Source: Gymnothorax reevesii (lineage: Eukaryota; Chordata; Actinopteri; Anguilliformes; Muraenidae). From it: 64,000 nt of DNA. The position numbers were made by a program, and so were the translations under genes. Of the stretch, positions 45,263 through 56,617 are shown piece after piece. Below the pieces are notes generated by a model. That model saw nothing but the letters and a program-made list of their open reading frames with translations. It searched no databases and was not told the origin of the DNA. Location of the stretch: NCBI GenBank assembly GCA_029721435.1, contig CM056576.1, positions 63,321,876 through 63,385,875 of the forward strand, read 5' to 3'. Numbering within the stretch: the first letter of the stretch is position 1; every line of letters starts with the position of its first letter.

Positions 45263-45947
45263 TTGCTTGTATGACACTATCTTGTTTGTGAATGAGATTA
45301 TGGATATCTTTCCAGATCGTGGACATAATCTACGTCGCTTGGCAGTACAGGAAGTTGCGGCTGATGATGATGAGTTTTAGATGCCCTTATTACAGTGATG
45401 TCAGGACATTGTTGCTACCGGGCATTTATCACAACAAGCTGTTCACGGCCATTTACCCAGCTGAGCGAGCCATTCTTAAGCTGCTTTCACACCAGACCCA
45501 AAACAGATTTTTCGCGTGACAGATTACTTTCAAAGTCAATGCAAAGTCAATACTCAGACATTTCACGTTAAGAAAAGCGGTCATGTTCCAAGCTTCTGAA
45601 GGGGAGAGGCGAGCGGCTCTGTCGTGTTTTGAGAATGTTTCAACTGTCAACAATGGTGAAGTCATATCGCTGATGCAGCCTTTAACATTAAAGTATCTAT
45701 AAAAGCTCCATCCAGTAGGTTTCTATAGGTAAAGGTAAGCACTGTGGCAGCAATAATACAATATTTAGAAAATTTACTTTTGCTTTTGATACTTAAGTAT
45801 TTTTAAAAACAAGTACTCCAGTACTTTTACTTAAGTAAAAATCTGACTGTAGAACTTTTACTTGTACTTGAGTAAAATTTAACAAGTGGTACCTGTGCTT
45901 TTACTGAAGTAATGAAGCTGTGCACTCTGTTTGCCTCTGGCCGAGTC

Positions 45948-46853
45948 AAATCTTCAATCAAATGAGCTTCTTACCTTTAATGTGTTGGAATATAGAAGCC
46001 TCTGTCCTATGTCTGCATGATGCGTTCATGTTGCATTTTACTTTGCTGCTTTAGGCATGTTTTCTGCACTGCTTACGTTTATATTAAGCATTTCGAATAT
46101 GAGTTAGCTGGCTAGCTAGGGCATTCGCAAATTATTACCATTAGCGAACTTGAATGGAATTTCAAAACGAAACTACGTCAGATCATTCAAACGTATGAAG
46201 TTGGAATGAAATACGATAGTTGCTCATTGGCAAGAGAAACGATGGATAGCGTGTTCTTATTATTACACCCTGTTGCTGCTTAAAATTTTGGGATTAACAT
46301 GCATGGACAACAATGCAAAATACGTTACACATTTATTTTCAATATGTGATCTTAACTTAGTACGACATCATAGCAATCAGACTGTACTCCTTTCCCCCAC
46401 TAAAAACGATAAAACCTAAGTGACAATAATAGTAGCCAAGTATTAAGCCGCTTGCACACTGGACATGAAACAAATTTTTCGCACGACAGATTGCGTTGAA
46501 CGCAGTGTCTCGTGTCCGAAAGTCTGACAGGGTTTTAATGTATCACCGTGTCTGACAGTCGATTATTGTTTTTAATTTCTTCAAATCTACTGACTCTTTT
46601 AGATAATAAACGTGAATGTTTTGATAAGAGGGCTCAGTTCTTCAAGACGAGTACCGAGAATCTCAATCAATGTTTCTGTTGAAGCTCTGCTCAATAAAGT
46701 GAGTCGATATTGGCGCGGGACAATGTACAATGCCTCCGTGTCTGACAGCCAAAAAAAAAAGGATGATTAGAACATGAGGGGAGACTGGCTGCATCCAGTC
46801 AGTACAGCATTACAGCAGCACAGCAGAAAAAGCTCAGCATCTCTCTGCCATGG
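45948..46853. other. No gene seen; one MITE half
   Basis: 46447-46500 carries CCGCTTGCACACTGGAC and TTTTTCGCACGACAG, half of the short MITE family described at 10725. TGTCTGACAG occurs twice (46550, 46741). Nothing else is recognisable. Confidence 0.4.
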
Positions 46854-47273
46854 TTGACTGAGAGGTTACAGAGTCCTGTGGAGGATGGTCATCCACTAAC
46901 TGGTTCCTCAGACCACTATGTGCTTTATGACAAGTTCCACGTGACCAACACCAGAGACCCCCAAGAAGTCTTAAGGAGGATTATCCTGGTCCCTGAACTT
47001 CAGGGTTCACTAAATAGCCAGATGGCTGAGCAGCTTTTTTCTAGCATGCAAAAGAACAATTACTACCTCAACAACATGGCACCATCGACACACTTTTTTT
47101 TTTTTAATGAGAAACCTCACCCACCACAGAAACATCAATACAAATGCAAGGCTTGTGGAGCAACAGCTAAAAGAGATGACATGAGTGTCATTATTCCCAT
47201 ATATTCCCAGCACATCACCCTGAATGAGTTTGGACATGATACAAGATCAGAAGACACCAGATGTGAGATTTAG
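46854..47273 (+). pseudogene. Possible KDZ/Zisupton-type transposase fragment
   Basis: A 139-codon frame with LYDKFHVTN, DPQEVLRRIILVPELQGSLN, and MAEQLFSSMQKNNYYLNNM followed by PSTHFFFFNE. I associate the block 'aEQLfs.m.KNNyfLN.m.PsTHvFl.R' with the C-terminal part of KDZ (Kyakuja-Dileera-Zisupton) transposases and with fish proteins annotated as HMG-domain protein 3-like; this is from memory and not certain. After a T-run at 47094 the frame changes and similarity fades. A decayed fragment in any case. Confidence 0.35.
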
Positions 47274-47989
47274 GGGAACTGGGAGTTTATTAAAACAAAG
47301 GAAAACAAGCACGAGGGCCAACAAAAAACTTAGCCCAAAGGGTTGCAAAAATCCAACTAAGAAGAGCTTCACAGAGCTGACAACTAAAAATCCAAAACGA
47401 CAAAAAACAAAACCACTGGAACCTCCAGGAAGAAAACCATGAACAGAAAAGAAAAATCAGGCTTGGCGTGGTAATAGAAAAGACGAAACTACTGCACAAA
47501 ACACTGTGGAACTCAAGGCCATGAAACTTGGTGAAGATCGTGGACCTGAAACTTGGGGACATGGAAAACTCGAGACTCTGTCTGCCAGCCAACTTCCAAC
47601 GACACCAGATAAAGGGAAGAAATCAGGATACATGAGGAGCAACACTTGGAGAAGAAACAATGGGCAAGGCAAGGTCATTAGACAAAGACAAAGATTGGTT
47701 GACATAACTTGCTCCAATGCTGCCTTTTCAAAAAGTGCAGGGGACATGTTCCCCATGCCCCCCCCCCCCCTCAAACTACGCCCCCGAACGTACATTACGT
47801 AAAAAGAGGACATAATGAACCTAATCAATCTAAAACTTTTTTACTTCGATCATTTTCTTTTAACCCTTTTCTATAGAATGATGTCTACACGAGAGATGCC
47901 ATTGTGATTCCCATTTGGAAACCAAGACATTTCCTGTTATCTGTAAGAAGAGATACTTACCACCACTGTGCCCCTGGACCCGTCAAAAG
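47274..47989. other. No clear gene; low-complexity remnant
   Basis: An A-rich stretch with short lysine-rich frames and a C-run at 47760. It may be more of the same decayed element. Confidence 0.3.
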
Positions 47990-48620
47990 ACTGACATGCC
48001 AGCGGTGGACGAGTGCTTCCAGCAGAGCGAGAGGGTCTGGGATGAGGCTATACACCAACTTCAAAGGGCAGTGCACAGGCACTAGCAATTTGCAAACATC
48101 TGCCAGTTCACTCCGCTAGACCTTAAAGTGGGACAGAAAGTCTGGCTGTTCACTTGGGACATTCATCTGCAGCTGCCCTTTAAGAAATTAAGTCCCAGAT
48201 ATATTTGCCCTTTTGTCAGTGTGTAGCAGGTCACGTCGGTCACATATAGGCTGCGACTGCCAGCTATTTGGAAGGTCCATCCATGTTCCACGTGTCACTG
48301 CTCAAACCCTTCGTGCCCTCAGTTTCCCTTTGGCCAGGTGCGGGTGTGGAAACCTCCCTTGCCGCACCTGAGTGTAGACGGGCCCATCCACGCTGTTAAG
48401 GACATCCTGGATTCTTGATGTCGGGGGGGGGGGGGTCGGGGTCATCTCAAGTATGTTGTCAACTAGGAAGGATACGGGATGGCTACGGACCAGAAGACCG
48501 ATCTTGGGTGACTCGAGATGACATCTTGGACCCAACCTTGCTGGAGGAGTTCCACCAGACCCACCCTAAGCATCCCCCGCCACGAGGTCGAGGCCAACCA
48601 GGGCGCCAAGCACAGTGACC
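47990..48620 (+). pseudogene. Chromovirus (Ty3/Gypsy) integrase C-terminus and chromodomain
   Basis: Plus-strand frames, with stops and shifts, read like the end of a Sushi-type Gypsy pol. The visible pieces are SERVWDEAIHQLQRAV (48027-48075), [14 protein letters not shown] (about 48112), [11 protein letters not shown] (about 48184), FHVSLLKPFVPS (about 48288), then the chromodomain end [24 protein letters not shown] and a proline-rich tail (48470-48618). In intact elements the chromodomain guides integration to chromatin. This copy has several stops (for example at 48097 and 48225) and has lost everything upstream. Confidence 0.8.
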
Positions 48621-48637
48621 CTTAGGAGCGGCCCCTG

Positions 48638-48855
48638 TCATGTCTGTGCCTGGCAGCCCTGTGACCATCCCCACATCTTCAATCAAGTCTCCACTTCCTC
48701 GTTCCACATCCCCTGAGTTTTAATTGCATTTACCTGTTTCTAAGCCTATTTAAGCTCCCTGCCATTTTCAGTTGGTCGCAGAGCGTCATCAAAATTACTT
48801 CATGTATTCCCAGCTCCTACGTTCCTCCTCTACACGCCCAGACACAACCATATAT
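48638..48855 (+). repeat. 3' LTR fragment of the chromovirus
   Basis: It starts TGTCATGTCTGTGCCTGGCA right after the pol end, as fish Sushi-like LTRs do, and continues through CCTATTTAAGCTCCCTG, a TATA-type box. It seems to break off near 48855, shorter than a full LTR. Confidence 0.6.
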
Positions 48856-49604
48856 GGTCAATGCTAATGAACACCTGCATATAAAGTAGCCATGTGCTCT
48901 CTGGGGATTTGTGGAGTGACATCAGTGGAAGATGGAGAAGCAGGGATGGGAAACGCGGAAAGAAGCGAAACTTCTCTGAGGGTGAGATAGACATTAGTTA
49001 GTGAGGTGCAGGCGAGGAAAAAGTCCTCTTCAGCAGGTATTTGCACTAATTCCGTACGATCACTTTGTCTTGTGGTTTATTTAGGAACAAGAACATATAA
49101 CGAAGAACACGTAGAGAATCACAACAGAAGTGAAGACATAATGTTGGACCAAACAATTTCTCCTTCGTAAATTAAAACAATCTAATCTAATCTAATCAGC
49201 CACAGTCCTGGCCTCATCAACAAGTGTAAAGCCGCTGAGTGCTGCATAAGTCTTCCAGAGGCAAAAAAAAAAAAAATAAAAATCAATGAACCTTCTTGAG
49301 GAATCTTTTGTCAAATGCAGGTGTGTTTTGTTTCAGTTGCATCGGGGGACAAAAATTACAATGTTGTGTTTTATGTACATGAATTTATTTCTATCTCAAC
49401 TTGTGGAAATCAAATGTATGAGAAATGAAATATGAGGTTCTTGCAATACTGAAAACTAAACACAACTTTGCAAGACTGAAACTGAGAAACTCGTCGGCTA
49501 TATACACACATTCTTTAGCTCAACATGAGGGGTAACAGGTGGGGCTTGGGGGTCGGCTTCACAATCGCCGCATCACCGCAGCTCGTGCTCTTGTCCCGGT
49601 AGAA
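48856..49604. other. No gene seen
   Basis: Contains an A-run (49265) and repeated CTAATCTAAT (49185). Nothing else can be supported. Confidence 0.35.
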
Positions 49605-49985
49605 AACCCTCATGACTGGGAGGGGACTGTGGGTCTGGGTCCACATGCTGTGGTGGATGGAGGCCCGGCGGCAGCGAAACCCCACGCCTCACTCACTGTC
49701 ACATTGTCCAGGATGGCGCAGGCCCAGATGATCCTGCAAACCTTTTTAGCGCCAAGCGCCTTTTCAGAGCCCAATGGCACGGTCCACGAGGCAGCGTGCA
49801 CGGGCACGGACCTGATTATACTGGTTTTCCTGGCCACCCTTTGGCTCCAGGATGGGAACTAGCAGCCACTCCCTCAAAAAGTAACCACACCTGTAAGTCA
49901 CAATGATGGGGTGAGTATCAGCCTTGATGATTATAAGCAGCAGCTTTTCAATCAATGAGTATACTGTGTAGCCTACATGCACTCA
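49605..49985 (-). pseudogene. PIF/Harbinger transposase C-terminal fragment
   Basis: Two minus-strand frames give REWLLVPILEPKGGQENQYN then VRARARCLVDRAIGL (49764-49982), and LGAKKVCRIIWACAILDN (around 49710-49770). HARBI1-type transposases end with the same blocks: a conserved end of the catalytic domain, 'N..h...R..VER.fG.lK', then 'p..v..Ii.aCaiLHN'. A frameshift near 49790 joins them. The neighbouring sequence does not show the rest of the protein. Confidence 0.65.
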
Positions 49986-51828
49986 CCAAGTAGCCAGCTG
50001 TCATGCGCAGCGCCTGCCCACAGTCTCACCCCCACGGCTGTGCGTCAGGATGAATAAATCATGTATAAAGCCAGGCCACCGTGCCTCTGCATTCGTTATA
50101 AGCATGACACATATGATTTGGTTATTGATCGAATGCACATTTTTGCGATTCACATATACGATGGTGCCCTAATCAGTCAATGGCTTCAATTACATTCGGA
50201 AAACCAGACATTGCTGCGGCTTTGACTGTTCTTTTAAATAGGATATAATCCGCGCTCCTCTCTCCCTCGCACACTGCAATTCTCTGACTCAGCAGCAGCG
50301 TCGCCAATTCCTCCTGTTCTTCAAAAAGGGCGTAAATCACGGAGCGACATGGTCAAAATGGATATAAATGTCCGCACTTTTCCCCGTCAGGTTTAGGTTT
50401 GATAGATCCCAAATTTGGCGGAGAAAAGCGCATACGCACAAAACGGGGGGAACAGGGTGTAAAAAAGGTGTATTTACAATGATAAATGAGGCCCCTGGGT
50501 TTTTGAGCGACTTAGATAAAGATGACTTTATTGTCATTGCTTACTCAAACCATATACAACGAAATTCGGCCGCACTGACTCGGACGGTCCTCATTAAAAC
50601 TAGTGTTCAGGTGAACACATGTCGCCTGCGAAGCTTATGTGAAAGTGTGACTACCAACTGAAAGTGTGACTACCGGACAGTCAGACGCCGGTCAAAGTAA
50701 TCCCTATGTACCGCTTTGCTTCGCAAGCGACACAAAAATGACTCATTGACTTGCTATAAACCCATTCGCATCAGACTGGAGAATGTGTTCATTCCATGAG
50801 AATAGATTTGCAGGTGTGAGAGGACAAATTAGTCCACTGGACTTGTTATATTTTTCTCCCACACTATCTGTCTATCCTCACACCTGCCATTTCCAAACTT
50901 ATCAGATTCAAACTAAATTTTGTTCACAAACTTTCTTTTCACGTTGGAATAGTTATTGCTTAGGTTTCTGGTTGAATTTGCGAGCAGTGACAACCCCTAG
51001 CCTCTAGGTTTGAGTTATATGGCATCGTATTATAGATCAAGATGCTATTTATTATTTATTGAACACATCTCATATGTGACCACGGTTTCTTAAACGCCTT
51101 CCTACTGATGTCTGATCCAAGGCATCTCACTCCCATTGCCCAAACGTTTGCTGGGAGGAGTGGACCTGGAAAACAGCAAGAACTCAGCTTCGTATGGGTG
51201 CGCATAAGACTGCTGTGAATACGCTGCTACTGTCAGCGTACCACTTGGATGGGTGAAGTGCATCACGGAATGAGAGTAAGAAACTGTATTTTATTATGAA
51301 CTATGAATTTACGGACCCGAATTGAACATGAGACTGATTTGGCCTTGCTACCACTCAATGACTCCGAAGATGCAAGTTGGATTCCAATCATGCTCATCTT
51401 TCTGGTGTTGCCAAACTCGCTAGCTATTTCTAACTTGCAACATAATTGACAAGCTCGCTTCCTTGCTTAACTAATTACCTCTTGTATCATTTGTAGAACC
51501 AGCTGCTCGATATCTTGACTTAATTAGCTAGTATGATAGAAAATAGTGACGACTATTTGTGGAAATAATACCAGCTAAATCTGCCGGAAAATGGGCCAAT
51601 TCAAGTCGCTAATTAACTAGTTGACTAGCTTGTTAGCTATTGATATGAGTGTTTTTATTTTATGTTGTTGTTTTTCGCTTAAGCTTGTCTGGACAAACGC
51701 AAATGCTACTCTTGTAACTAGCTAGCTAGCTCACGAAAGTAACGTTTCGTGCGAACAGTTGTGAAACTAAATTAAGCGGAGTTTAGCGGAGTTCACGGAC
51801 TATACTGCCATCAGCTGATTTTACAGTC
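49986..51828. other. No gene seen
   Basis: Frames here lack domains. CTAGCTAG-rich sequence starts about 51400. I cannot support any gene. Confidence 0.35.
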
Positions 51829-51922
51829 GCTTGCACACTGGACGCGAAACGCGTGTATTCGCGTCTTCGCTTTGAATGTTATCTGTCTTGCAAACAATTC
51901 GTTTCGCGTCCAGTGTGCAAGC
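51829..51922. repeat. 94-bp MITE, best copy of the GCTTGCACACTGGACGCG family
   Basis: Perfect 22-bp terminal inverted repeats start GCTTGCACACTGGACGCG and mirror at the right end. The interior contains TTCGCGTCTTCGCTTTG. It has no coding capacity. Related pieces occur at 10725-10842, 11660-11705, 45480-45540 and 46447-46500. Confidence 0.8.
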
Positions 51923-51929
51923 AGCTAAA

Positions 51930-52697
51930 GTCGGGAATCGCAGTTGTCGGACGTGAGCTCGCTAGATTCAGCTTGATTCTTTCTTAATGGAGATGGAGTC
52001 GGGGGAGAGAGACTTCGAACTTGCCGAACTTGGCTAGCTAGCTAACAAGCGTAGCTACGCTATCGGTGATATCAAATCACAGTTTCTGGAAATGGAGTGC
52101 CTTGTAAATTTTCTTGAACGTTAACCAGTTCGAGATCCATTGGTGTACCATTTTCCTAAATACGTTGCAAGTAAAGTTGCAGCGGATGTGGCTTTATTTC
52201 TGCGGAGTTGTAAATTTTATAGCTAGCTAGCTAGCTACCTAGCGTTAGCTTGATGGATAACGGGTCCAGTCTCTGACGTCTGAAGGAAGCTGCCAACTAA
52301 GCCAACTTAGCCAACTAAGCCTACACGAGTTAACTGGCTAGATTTCATTATTATTTTCTAGCTTGTGTTGACTAACTAGCAAGTTAGTTTTGTGAATTAG
52401 GTGGGAAATTTCACCATCCAATTCCTTTGTAGATATCGATGTTTATTCCAGAAATAATTCGCTCTCTAGGCAACAATATAACTGATTGGGTAGCTAGCTA
52501 GATAACGGTACGTTTCAACGCTTTCCAACTTGAGTCATTTGTGCCCTGTCCGCCCTCGCAGGTCATTAAAGTGCTGGCGAGTTTCCTGATGTGATTGAGC
52601 GACACGGACGTCAAGTTTAAGACCCCTTCCATTTTAAAAGATTGAAAAGCAATTTGTACAGCTCTCAAACGGCGACGTTCACTGACAGACATTTGAC
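51930..52697 (+). promoter_or_regulatory. GCTAGC-rich region with possible first-exon end
   Basis: The region has many GCTAGC phrases, moderate CpG content and no repeat ends, resembling the region upstream of dnajc27. At 52691-52697 an ATG is followed three codons on by a donor-like sequence (ATGACAG|GTATGT), so a first exon on the plus strand is conceivable. No matching downstream exon is established. This is weak, position-based inference. Confidence 0.2.
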
Positions 52698-53149
52698 ATG
52701 ACAGGTATGTTTTTGTCCTTTCTGTTGACCCCCCGAAATGGATACGAATTCTCATTAAATAAACATGATGTTTTTTTTCTCCAAAGGAAAATACAGTGGG
52801 TGTTCTATCTGAATTCACTCTTGGGACCGTTAATCATGCAAATACTTGCCAAGTTTGTAACGTTATTTCTCTGGAGTTGTTTGGTAGTAATCGGTTTCTT
52901 TTTATGGTGATTCTTTATTATTAGAAAGCGATGTGGTCGCAAAGTCATTGCTCCTTGGCTACTGTGGTAGCACATAATTCACAACATGGCTCGTCATGAA
53001 TTTGTTCATTGGTACCTCCATACTTGTCTTAGACTACTTTATATTGAAGGATGTTGGCCGATTTGATAACGCAGACATTTTCATTTACACAAGCGAATGT
53101 ACACCGTATTTTTATCCATTATCACCAAGTGAACTGAAATTGTTAGGCC
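52698..53149. other. No gene seen
   Basis: AT-rich sequence without recognisable features. Confidence 0.3.
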
Positions 53150-53318
53150 AGGGTGGTGTATTACGAAGCTGGCTTTGTGACTAAGCCTGACTTTAAGTAA
53201 AACCTGGAGCAGCTCCTTTTACTTCAGTCCATGTTCCAGATTCGAAGAGGCTCCTTGTGATACTAATTGCTGAAATCAGGCTTAATCACAAAGCCAGCTT
53301 TGTAATATACCTCACAGG
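53150..53318. repeat. 169-bp MITE
   Basis: GAAGCTGGCTTTGTGACTAA at the left mirrors TTAATCACAAAGCCAGCTTT at the right, with GGTGTATTAC / GTAATATACC outside. A typical fish hairpin MITE; superfamily not assigned. Confidence 0.8.
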
Positions 53319-53529
53319 ACCATGAAAGGTCAATATGTAACTTTTAAAAGTACAAATGTTCTTTGAAAGATTGGTGTCAAAGTTATCTTAACAACCTTTT
53401 AACCATAAGGGTTAGGTTGCCTAATTCAACCCTTTGAGTCCTTGACCCAATCTGAGGTGAAAAGAAGTAAAATGTGACACACTGAGGACTTGGTTGGGGG
53501 GCCCTCTGCTGTTGAGCAAGAAGTTCATG
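53319..53529. other. No feature seen
   Basis: Nothing recognisable. Confidence 0.3.
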
Positions 53530-53543
53530 TTGCCCAAATGAGG

Positions 53544-53662
53544 AGAAAAGAGGATAGCACTCGAAGTTATAAGAGTGCTATCCTCTTTTCATTGTAGATG
53601 TTCAGTATAGGATTTAGCACCCAGTTTTCAATGATTGAGTTGAGCGCGTTTTTTGTTATTTT
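53544..53662 (+). repeat. Short retroposon-like insertion with 14-bp duplication
   Basis: TTGCCCAAATGAGG stands on both sides (53530-53543 and 53663-53676). The 119-bp insert starts with a perfect hairpin (AAAAGAGGATAGCACTC ... GAGTGCTATCCTCTTTT, 53546-53589) and ends in a T-rich tail. A duplication of this length with a T-rich end suggests LINE-driven insertion of a small RNA copy. I do not recognise the RNA. Confidence 0.6.
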
Positions 53663-53676
53663 TTGCCCAAATGAGG

Positions 53677-55169
53677 GGAGTAATGTTGAAGGCGTGGCGA
53701 TGCATCTGAAGCTCCAGGATAGGGAGTGGGAATGAACCAGGGAAGGAACAAGAAAAGGGCTTTGGCAATCTGCATGGATCATTCCATGGAATGGAGTGTT
53801 CCTTTGAGGCAAGGGAGGAGCTGGTGCTCTTAGAACATAAATAAAGAAGGTCAAGTCCTGCTGAAATTTAATCGATACACAGCATAAGATGTGTCAAGTG
53901 CCAGGCTTATTTCAGTTTAAATTTTAACTTTGAAGTGGGTAGTACTGATCATCCAGTCAGGAGACCTCCCAAAGTGCTGCAGCTTAGGTTATTGAAAAGA
54001 AAACGATGCCCTGCACTTGTGCAAATCACAAGCACAAAAGAGGTAATTTTTTAAAGATCAGCACAATTTTGGCAGAAGGTAGAAACTCACCATCTCCAAA
54101 TTTGGTCATATTTTTCAAGTTTTAAAGTTTTGTGCATGGAATAGAAAAATCACCCATGTCTTTTCCGATTAACTACTTCCCTGCTGCGTGAGCCAGGCCC
54201 ATTTTTTGGGTCAACCCTAGCTTGTTGAGAGCATTCATTTTTAAACCGAACTGTTGGGCCATGGTTTTTAGTGTTATAGGGCACTACCATGGCCAAGGTG
54301 TACCATCTCTATTAAAGAATTTGTGGGCACATTTCTCTGCCTGAAGCTAGGGCCACCAAGATTATAAAAACATGTGAATTGCCCATCCAAGATGTTTGGC
54401 CCTAGCTCAAGACAGAATTGGGTGTTCATGGAATTTATGACACTTTTTCATTAAGGAAAGGTCCCTGAACAATAAATGTGTAAGTACCTTGGGCCACCCA
54501 TTCTGCAAGAAGAAAAAGGTTCATAAACTATGGATGATAGGTGACCACGCCCATGTTCAGACCAAGCTTACTTCCAGCAGAATCACCACCCCCTAAAAAT
54601 GTAAGTGTAGGATGCATCTCTGTTCTCAGAGCCAGTTTTTATGAGTCAGGCGGGCGGTGATTCAAGACCCCTTCGGATTTGTTCAAAATTTTTTTTGTAT
54701 TGATGCATGTATGTTAGAAACAAACAAAAAACACATTTTCTATCCTAAATAGGGACAGCTTTTTAGGTTGCCAGCCGTAGGCCAGTAACTCAATGTCGTC
54801 ACTTTGCATCCGGCCTTGGCGTTGTACGTTTAAAGCCATATCTCAAAAACAGTCTGATTTTTTTATTTATTTTTTTTTTTATTTTAGAATGTGATCAAAT
54901 CGGTCATTAAGTTAATGCCTAAGCAAAAATTTTTTTGATTGAATGGTTTGTTCAGACTTGGAGGCCATTTTTATGTCAAATGGCCATTTTTGGCACTTAG
55001 GTGCAATTTTCTCAAACTGTCCAATGAATTTAGTTTTTTTTTTTTTTTTATTCGGAGCAATGGAATCAGTATCATGACCTGCTTCAACGATGTAAACGGC
55101 GTTTTGATTGAATCGCTCCTTCAAAGCGCCACCTAGGCATCGTGTCTGGACTTCATAATTTTCCTGGAT
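53677..55169. other. No gene seen
   Basis: Unremarkable AT-rich sequence with T-runs (54870, 55030). Frames are short and without domains. Confidence 0.35.
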
Positions 55170-55960
55170 GCTTTGTGCTATAACTCTCTTAGTATAACAT
55201 TTAGAGCTTAGGTATGAATGAGGCTCCTGCAAGTAGTCAGGTATGCCAAACATTTTGAGTCAGTCACATTTGACCTTGGTCCTCCAGGTCAAGGTCAAAT
55301 GGAAAAAATGTGCTATACCTCTCTTACCTAAGCTCTAAATGCTATATTATGTCTGAGGCTCCTACGGGGAGTCAGGTATGCTGAACATTCTCAGTTGCTC
55401 GAATTTCACCTTGAGCCTCAAGGTGAAGGTCAAATGGCAAAAATGTGTTGTAACAATTTAATGTAGCATTTAGAGCTTGGGTATGTTTGAGGCACCTATA
55501 GGGAATCATGTCAGCCAAGCATTCTCAGCAAGTTGAATATGGCATTGGGCCTCAAGATCAAATGGCAAAAATTGCTATAACTTGCTGACTATGGCAGTTA
55601 GACCTCAGGTGTGTTTGGGCATCTATAGGAAACCATGTATGCCGAACATTCTTGGACAGTCAGTCAAATTTAATGTCGGGCCTCAAGGTCAAGGTTAGAT
55701 GACAAAAATGGCCCATATTTGTTTAATATTGTTTGTAGAGCTTAGGTATGTATTGGGCACTAATAGCAAATCATATATGCTGGTTGTTTTCGACATCTTG
55801 GATTTGACCTTGGGCAACAAGGTCCAGGTAATGACAACGGCCAAGAAGTCCTTTAATGTTGGCTTTAGATCTTCGATATGTATTGGATACTAATGACAAA
55901 TCATGAATGCTGATCAAACACACCGCATTGGATTCGACTTTGATTTTGTCACATGACTTT
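55170..55960. repeat. ~130-bp tandem array (about 6 diverged units)
   Basis: Each unit has a phrase like GAGCTTAGGTATG, then AATCATGTATGCCGAACATTC, then CCTCAAGGTCAAGG and AAATGGCAAAAATG. CTCAAGGT-type phrases occur at about 55290, 55425, 55550, 55682, 55810 and 55930. Units are well diverged, so the array is old. Confidence 0.7.
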
Positions 55961-56617
55961 GAAGACCAATTTATTTATTCCTTTGTTTAATAATGTCAGA
56001 AATTCCTATGTATTAGGCACTAACCAATATAATAACTTTTACGGGCATTGTAACCGCTTGGTCGACCTTTTTTCACGATCAATTGCCGGTAATAAAAACT
56101 GGTCAAAAGCCATTTTTGGATGTTTGTTCCTATTAGTGTCATGGAAGAGAAAGAATAATACTAATTAGACCTACTTGGTGGCAGTGTTTTGCAAAAAAAA
56201 ATTGTCTGAAAGCTGAGCAAGAACCAGAAGTGAAATGAGAAGATGGCGCACTGCACAAATTGTCAGCAGCCGACGGTGAAAGTTCAAGTTAGAATAAAAT
56301 CTAATCGGATTTCATGAAATGGACTTCTTAAAGATTATAGTTTTGCTAACTGGCAGAAATGTTCCTGTCTGTCACTCATGAAAAAGTGTGACTGCTCAGT
56401 CAAGTTGCCGGATAATGGTAACTCAAACCCCTTTCTCACTGAGCTGCGTTGACCCGCGGAAGTGTGCAGATGAAACAGTTCTCTTCTTTTGCAGAGAAGA
56501 ATTGATTCGTAGTGGTACGGGACCATTCGCCATCAGCGGCGAAATTCGCAAAAAAATTAAACGGGTTTAATTTTTTTGAGGATGTCCGAGCTGGAGCTTT
56601 TTAACGCCAATATCATG
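55961..56617. other. No gene supported
   Basis: A TTCTTTTGCAG acceptor-like site at 56495 opens a 25-codon frame to a stop at 56568, but no partner exon is visible. Confidence 0.3.

Larger units (their letters stand above)
35754..45939. mobile_element. Composite hAT element, ~10.2 kb, with nested insertions
   Basis: The left end reads CAGAGGCGGACAGTAAC and the right end, on the other strand, CAGAGGCAAACAGAGTGC; both are followed by ACTTAAGTA/ACTTGAGTA-rich sequence typical of a fish hAT family. The flanks are GCTGAGTC (35746-35753) and GCCGAGTC (45940-45947), an 8-bp duplication with one change. Between them lie a relative of the 1.37-kb foldback (36290-36670) and the BEL element (36711-44458). 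Without these the hAT would be about 2 kb. Short possible coding pieces remain at 36150-36235 and 45267-45380, but I cannot assign a transposase. Confidence 0.75.

Noticed and set aside
44805..45380. Frames with long Tyr-Ile runs across 45059-45124
   Set aside because: They translate a TA microsatellite and an inverted repeat.
51986..52035. Short frame starting MEMESGERDFELAEL
   Set aside because: It ends at a stop after 16 codons with no splice donor, so a first coding exon is not supported.
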